A stretch of DNA of 32,729 nucleotides from an uncultured Prevotellaceae bacterium (GCA_902800585.1 CADCEW010000022.1:1-32729); one strand, 5' to 3'; shown: positions 1 through 6,535, counted from the first letter of the stretch. Notes: generated by a model not told the origin, from the letters alone. Translations and numbers: made by a program.

Positions 1-50
1 TAAAAAGTACGTTCAAACTCTAGCATTTTTATTATTTTTCTTTTGAAAAA

Positions 51-82
51 CTTGCAACTATAAGAAATAATCTATATCTTTG
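51..82 (+). promoter_or_regulatory. Promoter of the structured RNA
   Basis: The -7 box TATCTTTG lies at 75-82 and TTG at 52-54, with 20 bases between them. This is the spacing of the Bacteroidota housekeeping promoter. Transcription should start around 88-92, upstream of the folded RNA and well away from any start codon. Confidence 0.6.
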
Positions 83-88
83 CGAATG

Positions 89-336
89 AAATAGTGAATT
101 ATGTCAAACCATTTAAATGCTAAAATGCCTATGGGCTAAGATAACTTTACAAGGACATATAGGATGAACATCCACTTTTAGATTCTTGTTGTTCGAAATC
201 GGCAAAATTTCACAAACAGTTTCAAGAACTGAAGTTGGAGTTCACGTCGCAAGGCGTGGGCTTTTATTCGTTTAAGAAACTAGGTGTTTGCCGATACCTG
301 AACAACGTAGACGAAGTAAATTGTCCACGTTTTTTA
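89..336 (+). ncRNA. Structured non-coding RNA, 6S-like or Bacteroidales-1-like candidate
   Basis: A free-standing RNA of about 245 bases is inferred from its own promoter at 51-82 and its own intrinsic terminator at 306-335. GTTGTTC (188-194) pairs with GAACAAC (300-306), and ATCGGCAAA (198-206) with TTTGCCGAT (287-295), separated by a small internal loop. Inside, AGTTTC (218-223) can pair with GAAACT (276-281), and 241-247 with 255-261 around a loop. On the 5' side GGAT/ATCC (162-173) forms a hairpin, and GGAC (153-156) could close on GTCC (323-326). A long rod with an open centre recalls 6S RNA. A Bacteroidota promoter at one end and a terminator at the other is also how I recall the Bacteroidales-1 motif being described. 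I cannot choose between these from sequence alone, and the 5' end is approximate. Confidence 0.5.
306..335 (+). terminator. Intrinsic terminator of the structured RNA
   Basis: CGTAGAC (306-312) pairs with GTCCACG (323-329) with a single A-C mismatch around a 10-base loop, followed by six T residues at 330-335. It shares bases with the outer helix of the RNA, so the two pairings compete at the 3' end. Confidence 0.6.
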
Positions 337-384
337 TTTTGTATGAATCAAATAAAAAAAAATTATAATTTATATTCAATTAAT

Positions 385-990
385 ATGAAAAAAATATGTT
401 TGTGTTTTTATTTGACATTTTGTACAGTATTATTCTTAAATGCTAACATAGAATATAATGTTAATAAACATGGAGTCATGTTTGTGCATTTTGTTGTTAA
501 TGATGAAAATCCAACAATTGATTTGTTTAAAAACGATTGGAATAATGCAGTAAATATTGCAGCATCTAATAATTCCGTCAAGCAAATACAATTTATGGAT
601 TCTAAAGATGATATTATTGCTTGGATTAATAAGGATAATTATTCGAATGCATATAATGTTTTGGATGATGTTATTAAAAAATTCGATTCTTTCAATGAAA
701 CGGAAAATGTGTATGGAGATAGTGTACTTGTAAAAAAGAGAATCCCCGCGCAATATCATTCAGACACATATATAAATGGAAAGTTGGAAAGTACTTATTC
801 ATCTGATTGGAATCATGGATACTTTCCTCCTTCTACAAGTACATATGTTAGTGGAGGGGTTACTTATGTTACAAAGAAATATTTTACACCAGAAAAAATA
901 AGTAATAAATGGGAAAAAAGAATAATAGGAAAGAAGATTATACAAAAAGGGGAGGATGTTAGAATAGCGGAAATATACATAAGACGGTAG
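385..990 (+). CDS. Secreted or lipid-free exported protein of unknown function (201 aa)
   Basis: I do not recognise this protein. The chosen ATG at 385 begins MKKICLCFYLTFCTVLFLNA, a typical Sec signal peptide: basic start, about 14 hydrophobic residues, small residue at the likely cut site. The frame is open upstream to 235, but that part overlaps the structured RNA and its terminator, so it is rejected. The mature part (about 180 residues) is polar, rich in Asn, Lys, Asp and Tyr, and has no further membrane segment. A Ser/Thr/Gly/Tyr-rich stretch occurs around residues 145-165. Codon use is strikingly AT-rich (AAT, GAT, AAA, ATA) compared with the genes from 1724 onward, which suggests recent acquisition or weak selection. 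TATTTTG at 335-341 may serve as a -7 box. A terminator follows at 1005. Confidence 0.6.
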   Translation: MKKICLCFYLTFCTVLFLNANIEYNVNKHGVMFVHFVVNDENPTIDLFKNDWNNAVNIAASNNSVKQIQFMDSKDDIIAWINKDNYSNAYNVLDDVIKKFDSFNETENVYGDSVLVKKRIPAQYHSDTYINGKLESTYSSDWNHGYFPPSTSTYVSGGVTYVTKKYFTPEKISNKWEKRIIGKKIIQKGEDVRIAEIYIRR

Positions 991-1004
991 TATAATTGTA
1001 GGCG

Positions 1005-1051
1005 CAGGTTGTTGATTCCTTTCAAAAGTATCAATGACCTGTCTCTTTTTA
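1005..1051 (+). terminator. Intrinsic terminator after the AT-rich exported-protein gene
   Basis: CAGGTTGTTGAT (1005-1016) pairs over all 12 positions, two of them G-T, with ATCAATGACCTG (1030-1041). A T-rich tail TCTCTTTTTA follows at 1042-1051. It lies 15 bases past the stop codon at 990. Confidence 0.65.
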
Positions 1052-1082
1052 TTAAAAGCAGGGTTTCAGTTAGGGCTGCACC

Positions 1083-1148
1083 ATCTTTCACTTATGGCAG
1101 AAAGACCTTGCAGCTGCAGGTGAAAGATTGTTCACCCGTAGGTGCAAG
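1083..1148 (+). other. Two mutually exclusive long hairpins in a gene-free stretch
   Basis: In the gene-free stretch 991-1378, 1107-1124 pairs with 1131-1148 in a long hairpin: CTTGCA/TGCAAG, CTGC/GTAG and GGTGAA/TTCACC, 16 pairs, two mismatches, 6-base loop. The alternative helix ATCTTTCAC (1083-1091) with GTGAAAGAT (1120-1128) is a perfect 9 bp and uses the same bases. A smaller inverted pair AGCGTG/CACGCT (1255-1260, 1278-1283) lies downstream. No coding sequence is evident here. Confidence 0.45.
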
Positions 1149-1333
1149 AACGTAAGAAGGCTCCTTACTCCTCAAAAGTGTCGTTCGAATACCTTGAAAA
1201 ATAAATCTGGTTTTTCATTCGATTTAGATAAATTTCTTTGACCTAAAGGTACAAAGCGTGCTAAAGATACGATTTCTCACGCTCAAAAATGAAAATACAT
1301 TCTCATTTTCTTCGCTTAGTCGGAATTTTGCAC

Positions 1334-1341
1334 TATCTTTG
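1334..1341 (+). promoter_or_regulatory. Candidate -7 box upstream of the leucine-zipper mini-gene
   Basis: TATCTTTG matches the TAnnTTTG consensus. It sits within the block TTTGCACTATCTTTG (1327-1341), which recurs exactly upstream of tig (4281-4295) and purB (21328-21342). The -33 region is weak. The next ATG is at 1379, a leader of about 30 bases. Confidence 0.45.
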
Positions 1342-1378
1342 TCACCTGAATAGCGAAGTCAACTATTCAAATATAAAT

Positions 1379-1572
1379 ATGGAAGAAAAGAATCAGAAAA
1401 CCATCTTTGGGAAGGCGGCATCAAGGAGCGCATGCATGCAGCCCGTACGAATTATCGTGAAGGCATCGACCATCGCCTCCGCGAACTGGAGGCCGAAAAC
1501 CAGCGGCTAAGAGCCGAGAACGAAGAGCTAAAGATGAGGTTGGCCGAGGCTAGTAGGGCTAGTGACGACTAG
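1379..1572 (+). pseudogene. Small leucine-zipper peptide gene split by a one-base frameshift
   Basis: The ATG at 1379 opens MEEKNQKTIFGK and then runs into unlikely sequence. The neighbouring frame is open from 1354 and reads GGIKERMHAARTNYREG and onward to a TAG at 1570-1572. One extra G in the G-runs at about 1409-1415 would join them into one protein of about 63 residues. The C-terminal part has textbook heptads with Leu, Ile and Asn at the core positions: counting from the internal ATG at 1432, I12, L16, L19, N23, L26, N30, L33 and L37. That internal ATG could instead give a 46-residue peptide, but an AAGGAG sequence only 3 bases away is too close to be a convincing ribosome site. The role is unknown; a small dimerising peptide is the most one can say. 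The last codons lie in a 9-bp repeat array. Confidence 0.5.
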
Positions 1573-1620
1573 TAGCACTAGTAAGACTAGTAGTACTAGT
1601 AGCACTAGTAGCACTAGGAT
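1549..1620 (+). repeat. 9-bp CTAG tandem array, eight units
   Basis: Eight consecutive 9-base units carry CTAG at exactly 9-base intervals (1550, 1559, 1568, 1577, 1586, 1595, 1604, 1613). Most share the core ACTAGTAG. The first two and a half units encode the end of the zipper peptide (A-S-R, A-S-D, D-stop); the rest are non-coding. Slipped-strand expansion is the likely origin. A second 9-bp CTAG array occurs at 26291-26335. Confidence 0.85.
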
Positions 1621-1684
1621 GTCATAGTGACTGATGAGTGACATATTTTTGCAGTGATTAGTTCTCTCTTACTCGAAAATTTTG

Positions 1685-1692
1685 TATCTTTG
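1685..1692 (+). promoter_or_regulatory. -7 box of the bcp promoter
   Basis: TATCTTTG matches the phylum consensus. The expected upstream TTTG is not clear at 19-21 bases. The transcript should start near 1699, just after the ATG of a seven-codon open frame at 1697, so that frame is probably not translated. Confidence 0.5.
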
Positions 1693-1723
1693 CATCATGA
1701 ACAGACTAAAAACGAAATAAACG

Positions 1724-2179
1724 ATGAACATTGGAGACAAGGCGCCTGAGATATTGGGCAAGGACGAACAGGGACGGGATATCCGTCTGAGTGATTACAA
1801 AGGACGTAAGTTAGTGTTGTACTTCTATCCGAAGGACAACACGAGTGGTTGTACTGCTGAGGCTTGCAGTTTGCGCGACCATTATAGCGAGTTGCAAGGG
1901 GCAGGTTATGAAGTGGTTGGCGTGAGCAAGGATTCTGCAGCCTCGCATGTGAAGTTCAAAGAGAAACATGAACTGCCTTTCCCGTTGATTGCAGATGTGG
2001 ATAAGACACTGATGGAGGCGATGGGTGCCTGGGGCGAGAAAGTGATGTATGGCAAAAAGACGATGGGTACTATCCGCACTACCTTTATTATTAATGAGGA
2101 GGGTATCATCGAACAGATATTTGTCGGCAAGCAGGTGAAGACAAAGGAGCATGCCGAACAGATACTTGAAAAGAAGTAG
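1724..2179 (+). CDS. bcp: Thioredoxin-dependent peroxiredoxin, Bcp/PrxQ type
   Basis: Reduces hydrogen peroxide and organic hydroperoxides in the cytoplasm, with thioredoxin as the usual electron donor. The AhpC/TSA fold spans nearly all 151 residues. The active site reads YPKDNTSGCTAEACSLRD: Cys43 is the peroxidatic residue and Cys48, five residues on, is the resolving Cys of the PrxQ subgroup. The conserved Arg lies in GTIRTTFII near residue 118. Length matches the family (about 150). The start follows an A-rich leader (ACGAAATAAACG) with no ribosome site, as is normal in this phylum. The gene is monocistronic: its own -7 box lies upstream and a bidirectional terminator follows. Assignment is firm. 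Confidence 0.93.
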   Translation: MNIGDKAPEILGKDEQGRDIRLSDYKGRKLVLYFYPKDNTSGCTAEACSLRDHYSELQGAGYEVVGVSKDSAASHVKFKEKHELPFPLIADVDKTLMEAMGAWGEKVMYGKKTMGTIRTTFIINEEGIIEQIFVGKQVKTKEHAEQILEKK

Positions 2180-2201
2180 TGTATACAAAAAAGAGGGAGA
2201 A

Positions 2202-2241
2202 AAAGAATGCAGAGGTAGAAGCCTCTGCATTCTTTGTTTTT
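2202..2241. terminator. Bidirectional terminator between bcp and the VWA gene
   Basis: AAAGAATGCAGAGG (2202-2215) and CCTCTGCATTCTTT (2222-2235) form a perfect 14-bp stem with a 6-base loop. T residues follow on the plus strand (2237-2241) and A residues precede it, so it can end transcription of both convergent genes. Confidence 0.85.
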
Positions 2242-2890
2242 AATTTTCTTCTTCCTCAAAGAATCGTCCAACAGGCATTGGCATACTGGCTTCGACACAG
2301 CAGTTATAGCGTTCACGACTCCTACGCTCACGAGCAAACATAGCCTTGGTGCCTGCCTCATCCTGACAGAACTCCATGTGTTCGTCGATGGCAAACGAGT
2401 GGGCCATCGTCTCAACATCGAGGTTATCTGTACCAATCAACGTGAAGGTCCAGTTCTGTTTCTTCAATTTCTCAATGAGGGTACGTACCATCTTCAGGGT
2501 CCACTCGTCGCTACTGTTCTCCTCACCATCGGTGATGATGGTTACCAGTACGTTATCGCCTTCCTCAATCTGGGCGTTGACTTTCGAGATGCCTTTACCT
2601 ATTGCATCGTAGAGAGGTGTTCCGCCGCCAGGGTTATAGGCTTTCCATGAGAGATCCTTGGTTTTGTTGGCTGCCGTATTGTCGTAGTGCCAGGTAGTAT
2701 GACCTGTATCAAAAGTCAACAGGGTTACACGTTGTTCAGTGTCTGGATATTTCTTCTGCATCTGACGAACAGTCTGCAGGGTCTCGTTCATGCCTGTAAA
2801 GGCTTGCTTGCGGATAACGTACATAGAACCGCTCTCATCTACGATAATCAGGTTGTGAACTCGCTTTGTTTTTACTTCATTCGTTTTCAT
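2240..2890 (-). CDS. Von Willebrand factor A (VWA) domain protein, cytoplasmic
   Basis: The 216 residues are essentially one VWA domain with an intact metal-ion-dependent adhesion site: Asp18, Ser20 and Ser22 in VDESGSM, Thr91 in GGGTPL, and Asp121 in ITDGEEN. No signal peptide or membrane segment is visible, so it should act inside the cell and bind a partner through a divalent metal. It resembles TerY-like stand-alone VWA proteins seen in stress and phage-response contexts, but no ter genes are nearby. The C-terminus is charged and ends in a run of Glu. It is divergently transcribed from the sigma/macrodomain fusion, 127 bases apart, which suggests shared control; a functional link is inference. 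The 3' end abuts the bidirectional terminator. Confidence 0.8.
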   Translation of the reverse strand: MKTNEVKTKRVHNLIIVDESGSMYVIRKQAFTGMNETLQTVRQMQKKYPDTEQRVTLLTFDTGHTTWHYDNTAANKTKDLSWKAYNPGGGTPLYDAIGKGISKVNAQIEEGDNVLVTIITDGEENSSDEWTLKMVRTLIEKLKKQNWTFTLIGTDNLDVETMAHSFAIDEHMEFCQDEAGTKAMFARERRSRERYNCCVEASMPMPVGRFFEEEEN

Positions 2891-3017
2891 ATTTGTAACT
2901 TTTTAAATGGTGAAACTTCATTTTTTTGACATGTCTTTATCTCTTTAAAGAAGTTTTTCAGAAAAAATTAAGCAGTATCGCATTTTTTTTTGTAAATTCG
3001 CCACAAAATAAGGGTAT

Positions 3018-4097
3018 ATGTATTATCAAAGGCTATCAGATGATGAGATATTGAAAGGCTTCCGCAGGGGGGATCCTTACATTATCCGTGAGTATTTCTA
3101 CGGGTATTGTGAGGTGGGTTATCATATCTTTGACCAGCGGTACCAGCTGAAAGGAAAGCAGAACCTGGACTTTATGTCACTGGCGCACCAGTATGCCCTC
3201 TACTTGATGGAGCATGACTGGAAACCATTGGAAGACCATTCGCCAGAGGTGAGTCTGAAGACTTGGCTTATTAACGGTTTCCGTTATGTTGTGCTCGATG
3301 CGCTGAAATGGTACAAGAAGGAGTATGGCAGCATTACCTTTGAGGACTATCTGCGCTCGTTTGATGTGACAAGCGACTTGCGTTTGCAATTCAATCGCAT
3401 GGTGGAGGATGTCTGTGACCATGTGCCGATGGAGCGTAAGGACAGGCTTATCATCCTCATGATGCTGGAAAGGGGCTTCAAAGGGAAGGAGATAGCTGCG
3501 CAGATGGGGATTTCGCCAGCAGCCATCTCACAGCGGTATAAGAAACTGAAGGAAGAGATCATTGTACCTTATTTCAAGAAAAACTTCGATATGGACCTGG
3601 ATATGCCAGAGGTGATGGAAGATCGTGCTTTGGTTTACGAGGAGGCGATGATGGAAGCTTCTGCACCATGCCCACCATCAGCCATGAGACATGGAAGAAT
3701 GAAAACAGCAAAATTCGAATATATGGAAAAGAAAAGAACAACTCCGGAGTTTATTACGGAACTCCAGCCCAACGAGATCTTTGTGTTTGGCAGCAACCTT
3801 CGTGGTATGCATGGTGGAGGTGCAGCCTATATTGCCCATCGTAAGTTTGGTGCCATCATGGGACAGGGCGTCGGATTGCAAGGACAGAGTTATGCCATTC
3901 CAACGATGCAGGGTGGCGTAGAAACAATAAAGCCCTATGTTGACGAGTTCATCGAGTTTGCCAAGGAGCATCAGAACCTGACATTCTTGGTTACTCGCAT
4001 TGGTTGTGGCATCGCAGGATTCACAGACGACGAAATCTCGCCGCTCTTTAATGCAGCCCACGAAGTAGAGAATATTGTGCTACCTCCTAATTGGTAG
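3018..4097 (+). CDS. Fusion: ECF-like sigma factor with C-terminal macrodomain-like (A1S_2505-type) domain
   Basis: The N-terminal half resembles a sigma-70 family factor. Region 2 is about residues 8-105 (note SLKTWLINGFRYVVLDALKW, as in region 2 of ECF factors). Region 4 is about 130-182, with a helix-turn-helix GFKGKEIAAQMGISPAAISQ at 153-172. Residues 245-359 form a second domain: NEIFVFGSNLRGMHGGGAA, GQGVGLQGQSYAIPT and VTRIGCGIAGF. I recognise this as the phage/bacterial family often called A1S_2505, which appears related to macrodomains that bind ADP-ribose or nucleotides. The linker (about 195-240) is poor in structure and has several Met; Met236 (3723) sits behind A/T-rich, leader-like sequence, so a separate macrodomain product is possible. 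TAAATTCG (2993-3000) is a one-mismatch -7 box. The idea of a nucleotide-sensing sigma factor is inference. Confidence 0.75.
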   Translation: MYYQRLSDDEILKGFRRGDPYIIREYFYGYCEVGYHIFDQRYQLKGKQNLDFMSLAHQYALYLMEHDWKPLEDHSPEVSLKTWLINGFRYVVLDALKWYKKEYGSITFEDYLRSFDVTSDLRLQFNRMVEDVCDHVPMERKDRLIILMMLERGFKGKEIAAQMGISPAAISQRYKKLKEEIIVPYFKKNFDMDLDMPEVMEDRALVYEEAMMEASAPCPPSAMRHGRMKTAKFEYMEKKRTTPEFITELQPNEIFVFGSNLRGMHGGGAAYIAHRKFGAIMGQGVGLQGQSYAIPTMQGGVETIKPYVDEFIEFAKEHQNLTFLVTRIGCGIAGFTDDEISPLFNAAHEVENIVLPPNW

Positions 4098-4139
4098 TTA
4101 TTTAGATGTAAGATGTAAAAAACAATTTGAGGCTAAGAT

Positions 4140-4271
4140 ATGGAAGCAATAACAACTTGGGCAAAAGAGAATTATGATCTGATATGCCTATTGGTAGGTG
4201 TGATAGGCATAATCATCGCATTCATCTCTTTGATTTACGAGATAAAGAAAAAGAAAGCGAAGAAGAAATAA
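4140..4271 (+). CDS. Single-pass membrane micropeptide (43 aa)
   Basis: A short protein with a polar start MEAITTWAKENYD, one hydrophobic segment at residues 14-33 (LICLLVGVIGIIIAFISLIY), and a very basic tail EIKKKKAKKK. By the positive-inside rule the tail should stay in the cytoplasm. It starts 42 bases after the sigma/macrodomain fusion with no terminator between, so it may be co-transcribed. I cannot name a function; small membrane peptides near regulators can be effectors or toxins, but nothing here proves that. Confidence 0.55.
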   Translation: MEAITTWAKENYDLICLLVGVIGIIIAFISLIYEIKKKKAKKK

Positions 4272-4275
4272 AAAG

Positions 4276-4295
4276 CTCGATTTGCACTATCTTTG
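4276..4295 (+). repeat. 20-bp promoter block repeated upstream of purB
   Basis: CTCGATTTGCACTATCTTTG is identical at 4276-4295 and 21323-21342. It contains a full -7 box, TATCTTTG (4288-4295). Upstream of tig it may be an additional promoter about 75 bases before the main one. Confidence 0.6.
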
Positions 4296-4339
4296 ACTGT
4301 CGTCGAAGGTACTCTCGTTCGAAAAAACTTAAGATTCTC

Positions 4340-4370
4340 TTGGTTTTTTGCTCACTTATTCGTACCTTTG
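4340..4370 (+). promoter_or_regulatory. Promoter of tig
   Basis: TTG at 4340-4342 and the -7 box TACCTTTG at 4363-4370 are 20 bases apart. The block 4347-4372 is repeated with one mismatch upstream of the aryl-CoA ligase gene (19068-19093). The predicted leader is about 35-40 bases and A-rich. Confidence 0.6.
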
Positions 4371-4414
4371 CACGCTCAAAACGAATATTATAAATAAATA
4401 AGGTAAAATAAAAG

Positions 4415-5779
4415 ATGAATATTTCATTTGAAGCTCCTGACAAGATTAATGGCTTGATGACCATTACGCTTGAGACAAAAGACTATCAGGATGAAGTCGA
4501 GAAGACTTTGAAAGACTATCGTAAGCGTGCTAACGTTCCTGGATTCCGCCCCGGCCAGACTCCGATGGGTCTGATTAAGCGCCAGTATGGTGCTGCTGTT
4601 AAGGTGGACGTAGTAAACAAGATGCTGGGTGAGAAACTCTATGGGTATGTTCGCGAGAACAACATTCATATGCTGGGTGAGCCATTGCCCAGTGATCAGC
4701 AGAAGCCATTGAACTTCGAAAGCGATGAGCCATTGGAGTTTAAGTTTGACATTGCTGTGGCTCCTGAGTTCAAGGCTGCTCTCTCTGGCAAGGACAAGAT
4801 TGACTATTATAACATTACTGTTGACGACAAACTCATCGACCAACAGGTGGAGATGTACCAGAGTCGTGCTGGACAGTATGAGAAGGTTGAACAGTTTGAT
4901 GCTGAGCAGCGTGACATGCTGAAGGGTGACCTCCGAGAGTTGGACGAGAAGGGTAATGTGAAAGAAAGTGGTATCACCGTTGCTGATGCTGTGCTGATGC
5001 CTCAGTATATGAAGGTGGAAGACCAGAAGAAACTCTTTGAGAACGCAAAGTTGGGCGATATCATCACTTGGAATCCCCGTAAGGCTTATCCGGAGAGTGA
5101 CGTAGAGGTTTCTTCCTTGTTGAAGATCCAGAAGGAAGATGTAAAAGATCACGAGGGCGACTTTACTTATCAGATTACTGAAATCAGCCGTTTCGTGAAG
5201 GCAGAGGTTAATCAGGCACTGTTCGACCAGACCTTTGGCGAGGGTACAGTGAAGGACGAGAAGGAGTTCCGTCAGAAGATTGCAGACATCATCAGTCAGC
5301 AATTCAAGGCAGATTCCGACTATCAGTTCCTGCAGGATGTCCGCAAGCACATGGAGAAGAAAGTGGGTAAACTGGAATTCCCAGAGGCTATCCTGAAGCG
5401 TGTGATGCTGAACAACAACAAGGACAAGGGTGCTGATTTCGTTGAGAAGAACTTCGAGGCAAGCATCAAGGAGCTTGGCTGGCACCTTATTAAGGAGCAA
5501 CTCGTAGAAGCACAGGGTATCAAAGTCGAGGAAGATGACTTGAAGTCTGTTGCCAAAGAGGCTGCCCGTGCACAGTTTGCTCAGTATGGCATGTCGAATG
5601 TTCCCGATGAGTATCTGGAGAACTATGCCGCAGAGATGTTGAAGAAGCGTGAGAACGTGGACGGACTAGTGGATCGTGCCGTTGACGTGAAGTTGACAGC
5701 CGCTCTGAAGGGCGTAGTTAAACTCGACGAGAAAGACATCACCTTGGAGGACTTCCAGAAGATGGTATCAGGTAAATAG
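4415..5779 (+). CDS. tig: Trigger factor, ribosome-associated chaperone
   Basis: Binds ribosomal protein L23 at the exit tunnel and shields nascent chains. Its 454 residues match the usual length. The N-terminal ribosome-binding domain (about 1-115) carries the signature GFRPGQTPMGLIKRQYG, equivalent to the GFRxGxxP loop. The middle part (about 150-255), where the FKBP-type prolyl isomerase domain sits, is divergent in sequence, so isomerase activity is uncertain. The helical C-terminal arms (about 260-454) are rich in Lys, Glu and Ala. It is followed by clpP and clpX, the same order as in Escherichia coli. A terminator separates it from clpP, which has its own promoter. Confidence 0.92.
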   Translation: MNISFEAPDKINGLMTITLETKDYQDEVEKTLKDYRKRANVPGFRPGQTPMGLIKRQYGAAVKVDVVNKMLGEKLYGYVRENNIHMLGEPLPSDQQKPLNFESDEPLEFKFDIAVAPEFKAALSGKDKIDYYNITVDDKLIDQQVEMYQSRAGQYEKVEQFDAEQRDMLKGDLRELDEKGNVKESGITVADAVLMPQYMKVEDQKKLFENAKLGDIITWNPRKAYPESDVEVSSLLKIQKEDVKDHEGDFTYQITEISRFVKAEVNQALFDQTFGEGTVKDEKEFRQKIADIISQQFKADSDYQFLQDVRKHMEKKVGKLEFPEAILKRVMLNNNKDKGADFVEKNFEASIKELGWHLIKEQLVEAQGIKVEEDDLKSVAKEAARAQFAQYGMSNVPDEYLENYAAEMLKKRENVDGLVDRAVDVKLTAALKGVVKLDEKDITLEDFQKMVSGK

Positions 5780-5810
5780 AAGAATTATATTTCTTTAACC
5801 AAAAAAATAG

Positions 5811-5840
5811 GTCGGAATACATTGTGTTCCGACTTTTTTT
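5811..5840 (+). terminator. Intrinsic terminator of tig
   Basis: GTCGGAA (5811-5817) pairs with TTCCGAC (5827-5833), followed by seven T residues (5834-5840). It runs directly into the clpP promoter. Confidence 0.8.
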
Positions 5841-5850
5841 CGTAATTTTG
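5822..5850 (+). promoter_or_regulatory. Promoter of clpP-clpX, overlapping the tig terminator
   Basis: The -7 box TAATTTTG is at 5843-5850. TTG at 5822-5824 lies 18 bases upstream, inside the tig terminator hairpin, so the upstream half is a weaker match. The leader would be about 13-15 bases. Confidence 0.5.
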
Positions 5851-5869
5851 TATCTACATTCTAAAGATT

Positions 5870-6535
5870 ATGAACAACGATTTCAGAAAATATGCTACCA
5901 AGCATTTAGGTATTAACGGCCTCGTACTCGACGAGGTGATGAGTGCTCAGGCACAGTATTTGAACCCATATATCCTGGAGGAGCGTCAGTTGAACGTCAC
6001 CCAGATGGATGTGTTCTCTCGTTTGATGATGGACCGCATCATCTTCCTCGGAACACAGATTGACGACTATACTGCTAACACGTTGCAGGCGCAACTGTTA
6101 TATCTAGACTCTGTGGACAGTGGCAAGGATATCTCTATCTATTTGAACTCTCCTGGAGGCAGTGTGACAGCAGGTCTGGGTATCTATGACACCATGCAGT
6201 TTATCTCCTCTGATGTGGCTACTATTTGTACAGGTATGGCTGCCTCGATGGCTGCAGTCCTGTTGGTCGCAGGAACAGAAGGCAAGCGTTCCGCATTGCC
6301 TCATAGTCGTGTGATGATTCACCAACCGTTAGGCGGTGTGCAGGGTCAGGCATCGGATATCGAGATTGAGGCAAAAGAGATTATGAAGTTCAAGAAAGAA
6401 CTCTATACGATTATCTCTGAACACTCCCATACACCTTATGACAAGGTGTGGAACGATTCAGACCGCAATTACTGGATGACGGCTGAGGAAGCGAAGGAGT
6501 ATGGTATGATAGATCAGGTGTTGGTGAAGAAGTAA
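5870..6535 (+). CDS. clpP: ATP-dependent Clp protease proteolytic subunit
   Basis: Serine peptidase forming the 14-subunit chamber that degrades unfolded substrates fed by ClpX. The catalytic triad is visible: Ser126 in GMAASMAAV, His151 in MIHQPLGG, and an Asp in NDSDRNYWM (probably Asp198). The substrate-binding loop [10 protein letters not shown] is at 93-102. At 221 residues it is slightly longer than the Escherichia coli enzyme because of an N-terminal extension of about 15 residues, which may be a propeptide. The stop codon shares one base with the clpX start (TAATG), so the two are translationally coupled. Confidence 0.96.
   Translation: MNNDFRKYATKHLGINGLVLDEVMSAQAQYLNPYILEERQLNVTQMDVFSRLMMDRIIFLGTQIDDYTANTLQAQLLYLDSVDSGKDISIYLNSPGGSVTAGLGIYDTMQFISSDVATICTGMAASMAAVLLVAGTEGKRSALPHSRVMIHQPLGGVQGQASDIEIEAKEIMKFKKELYTIISEHSHTPYDKVWNDSDRNYWMTAEEAKEYGMIDQVLVKK

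Noticed and set aside
89-336. tmRNA, RNase P RNA or SRP RNA
   Set aside because: No tRNA-like ends, tag frame, GAGGAAAGTC-type RNase P core or SRP tetraloop signature was found.
235-384. In-frame N-terminal extension of the AT-rich exported protein
   Set aside because: It would translate through the structured RNA and its terminator and would bury the signal peptide that starts at 385.
1289-1378. Upstream ATG in frame with the zipper mini-gene
   Set aside because: The stretch contains the likely -7 box (1334-1341), so it lies before the transcription start.
1549-1620. CRISPR-like array
   Set aside because: The period is only 9 bases with no spacers and no cas genes; it is a simple tandem repeat.
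2234-2929. Plus-strand open frames opposite the VWA gene
   Set aside because: The minus-strand VWA protein has all five MIDAS residues, so these are shadows.
4424-5500. Long minus-strand open frame (358 codons) opposite tig
   Set aside because: It mirrors the codon pattern of tig, has no family features and no promoter; the tig protein is unmistakable.
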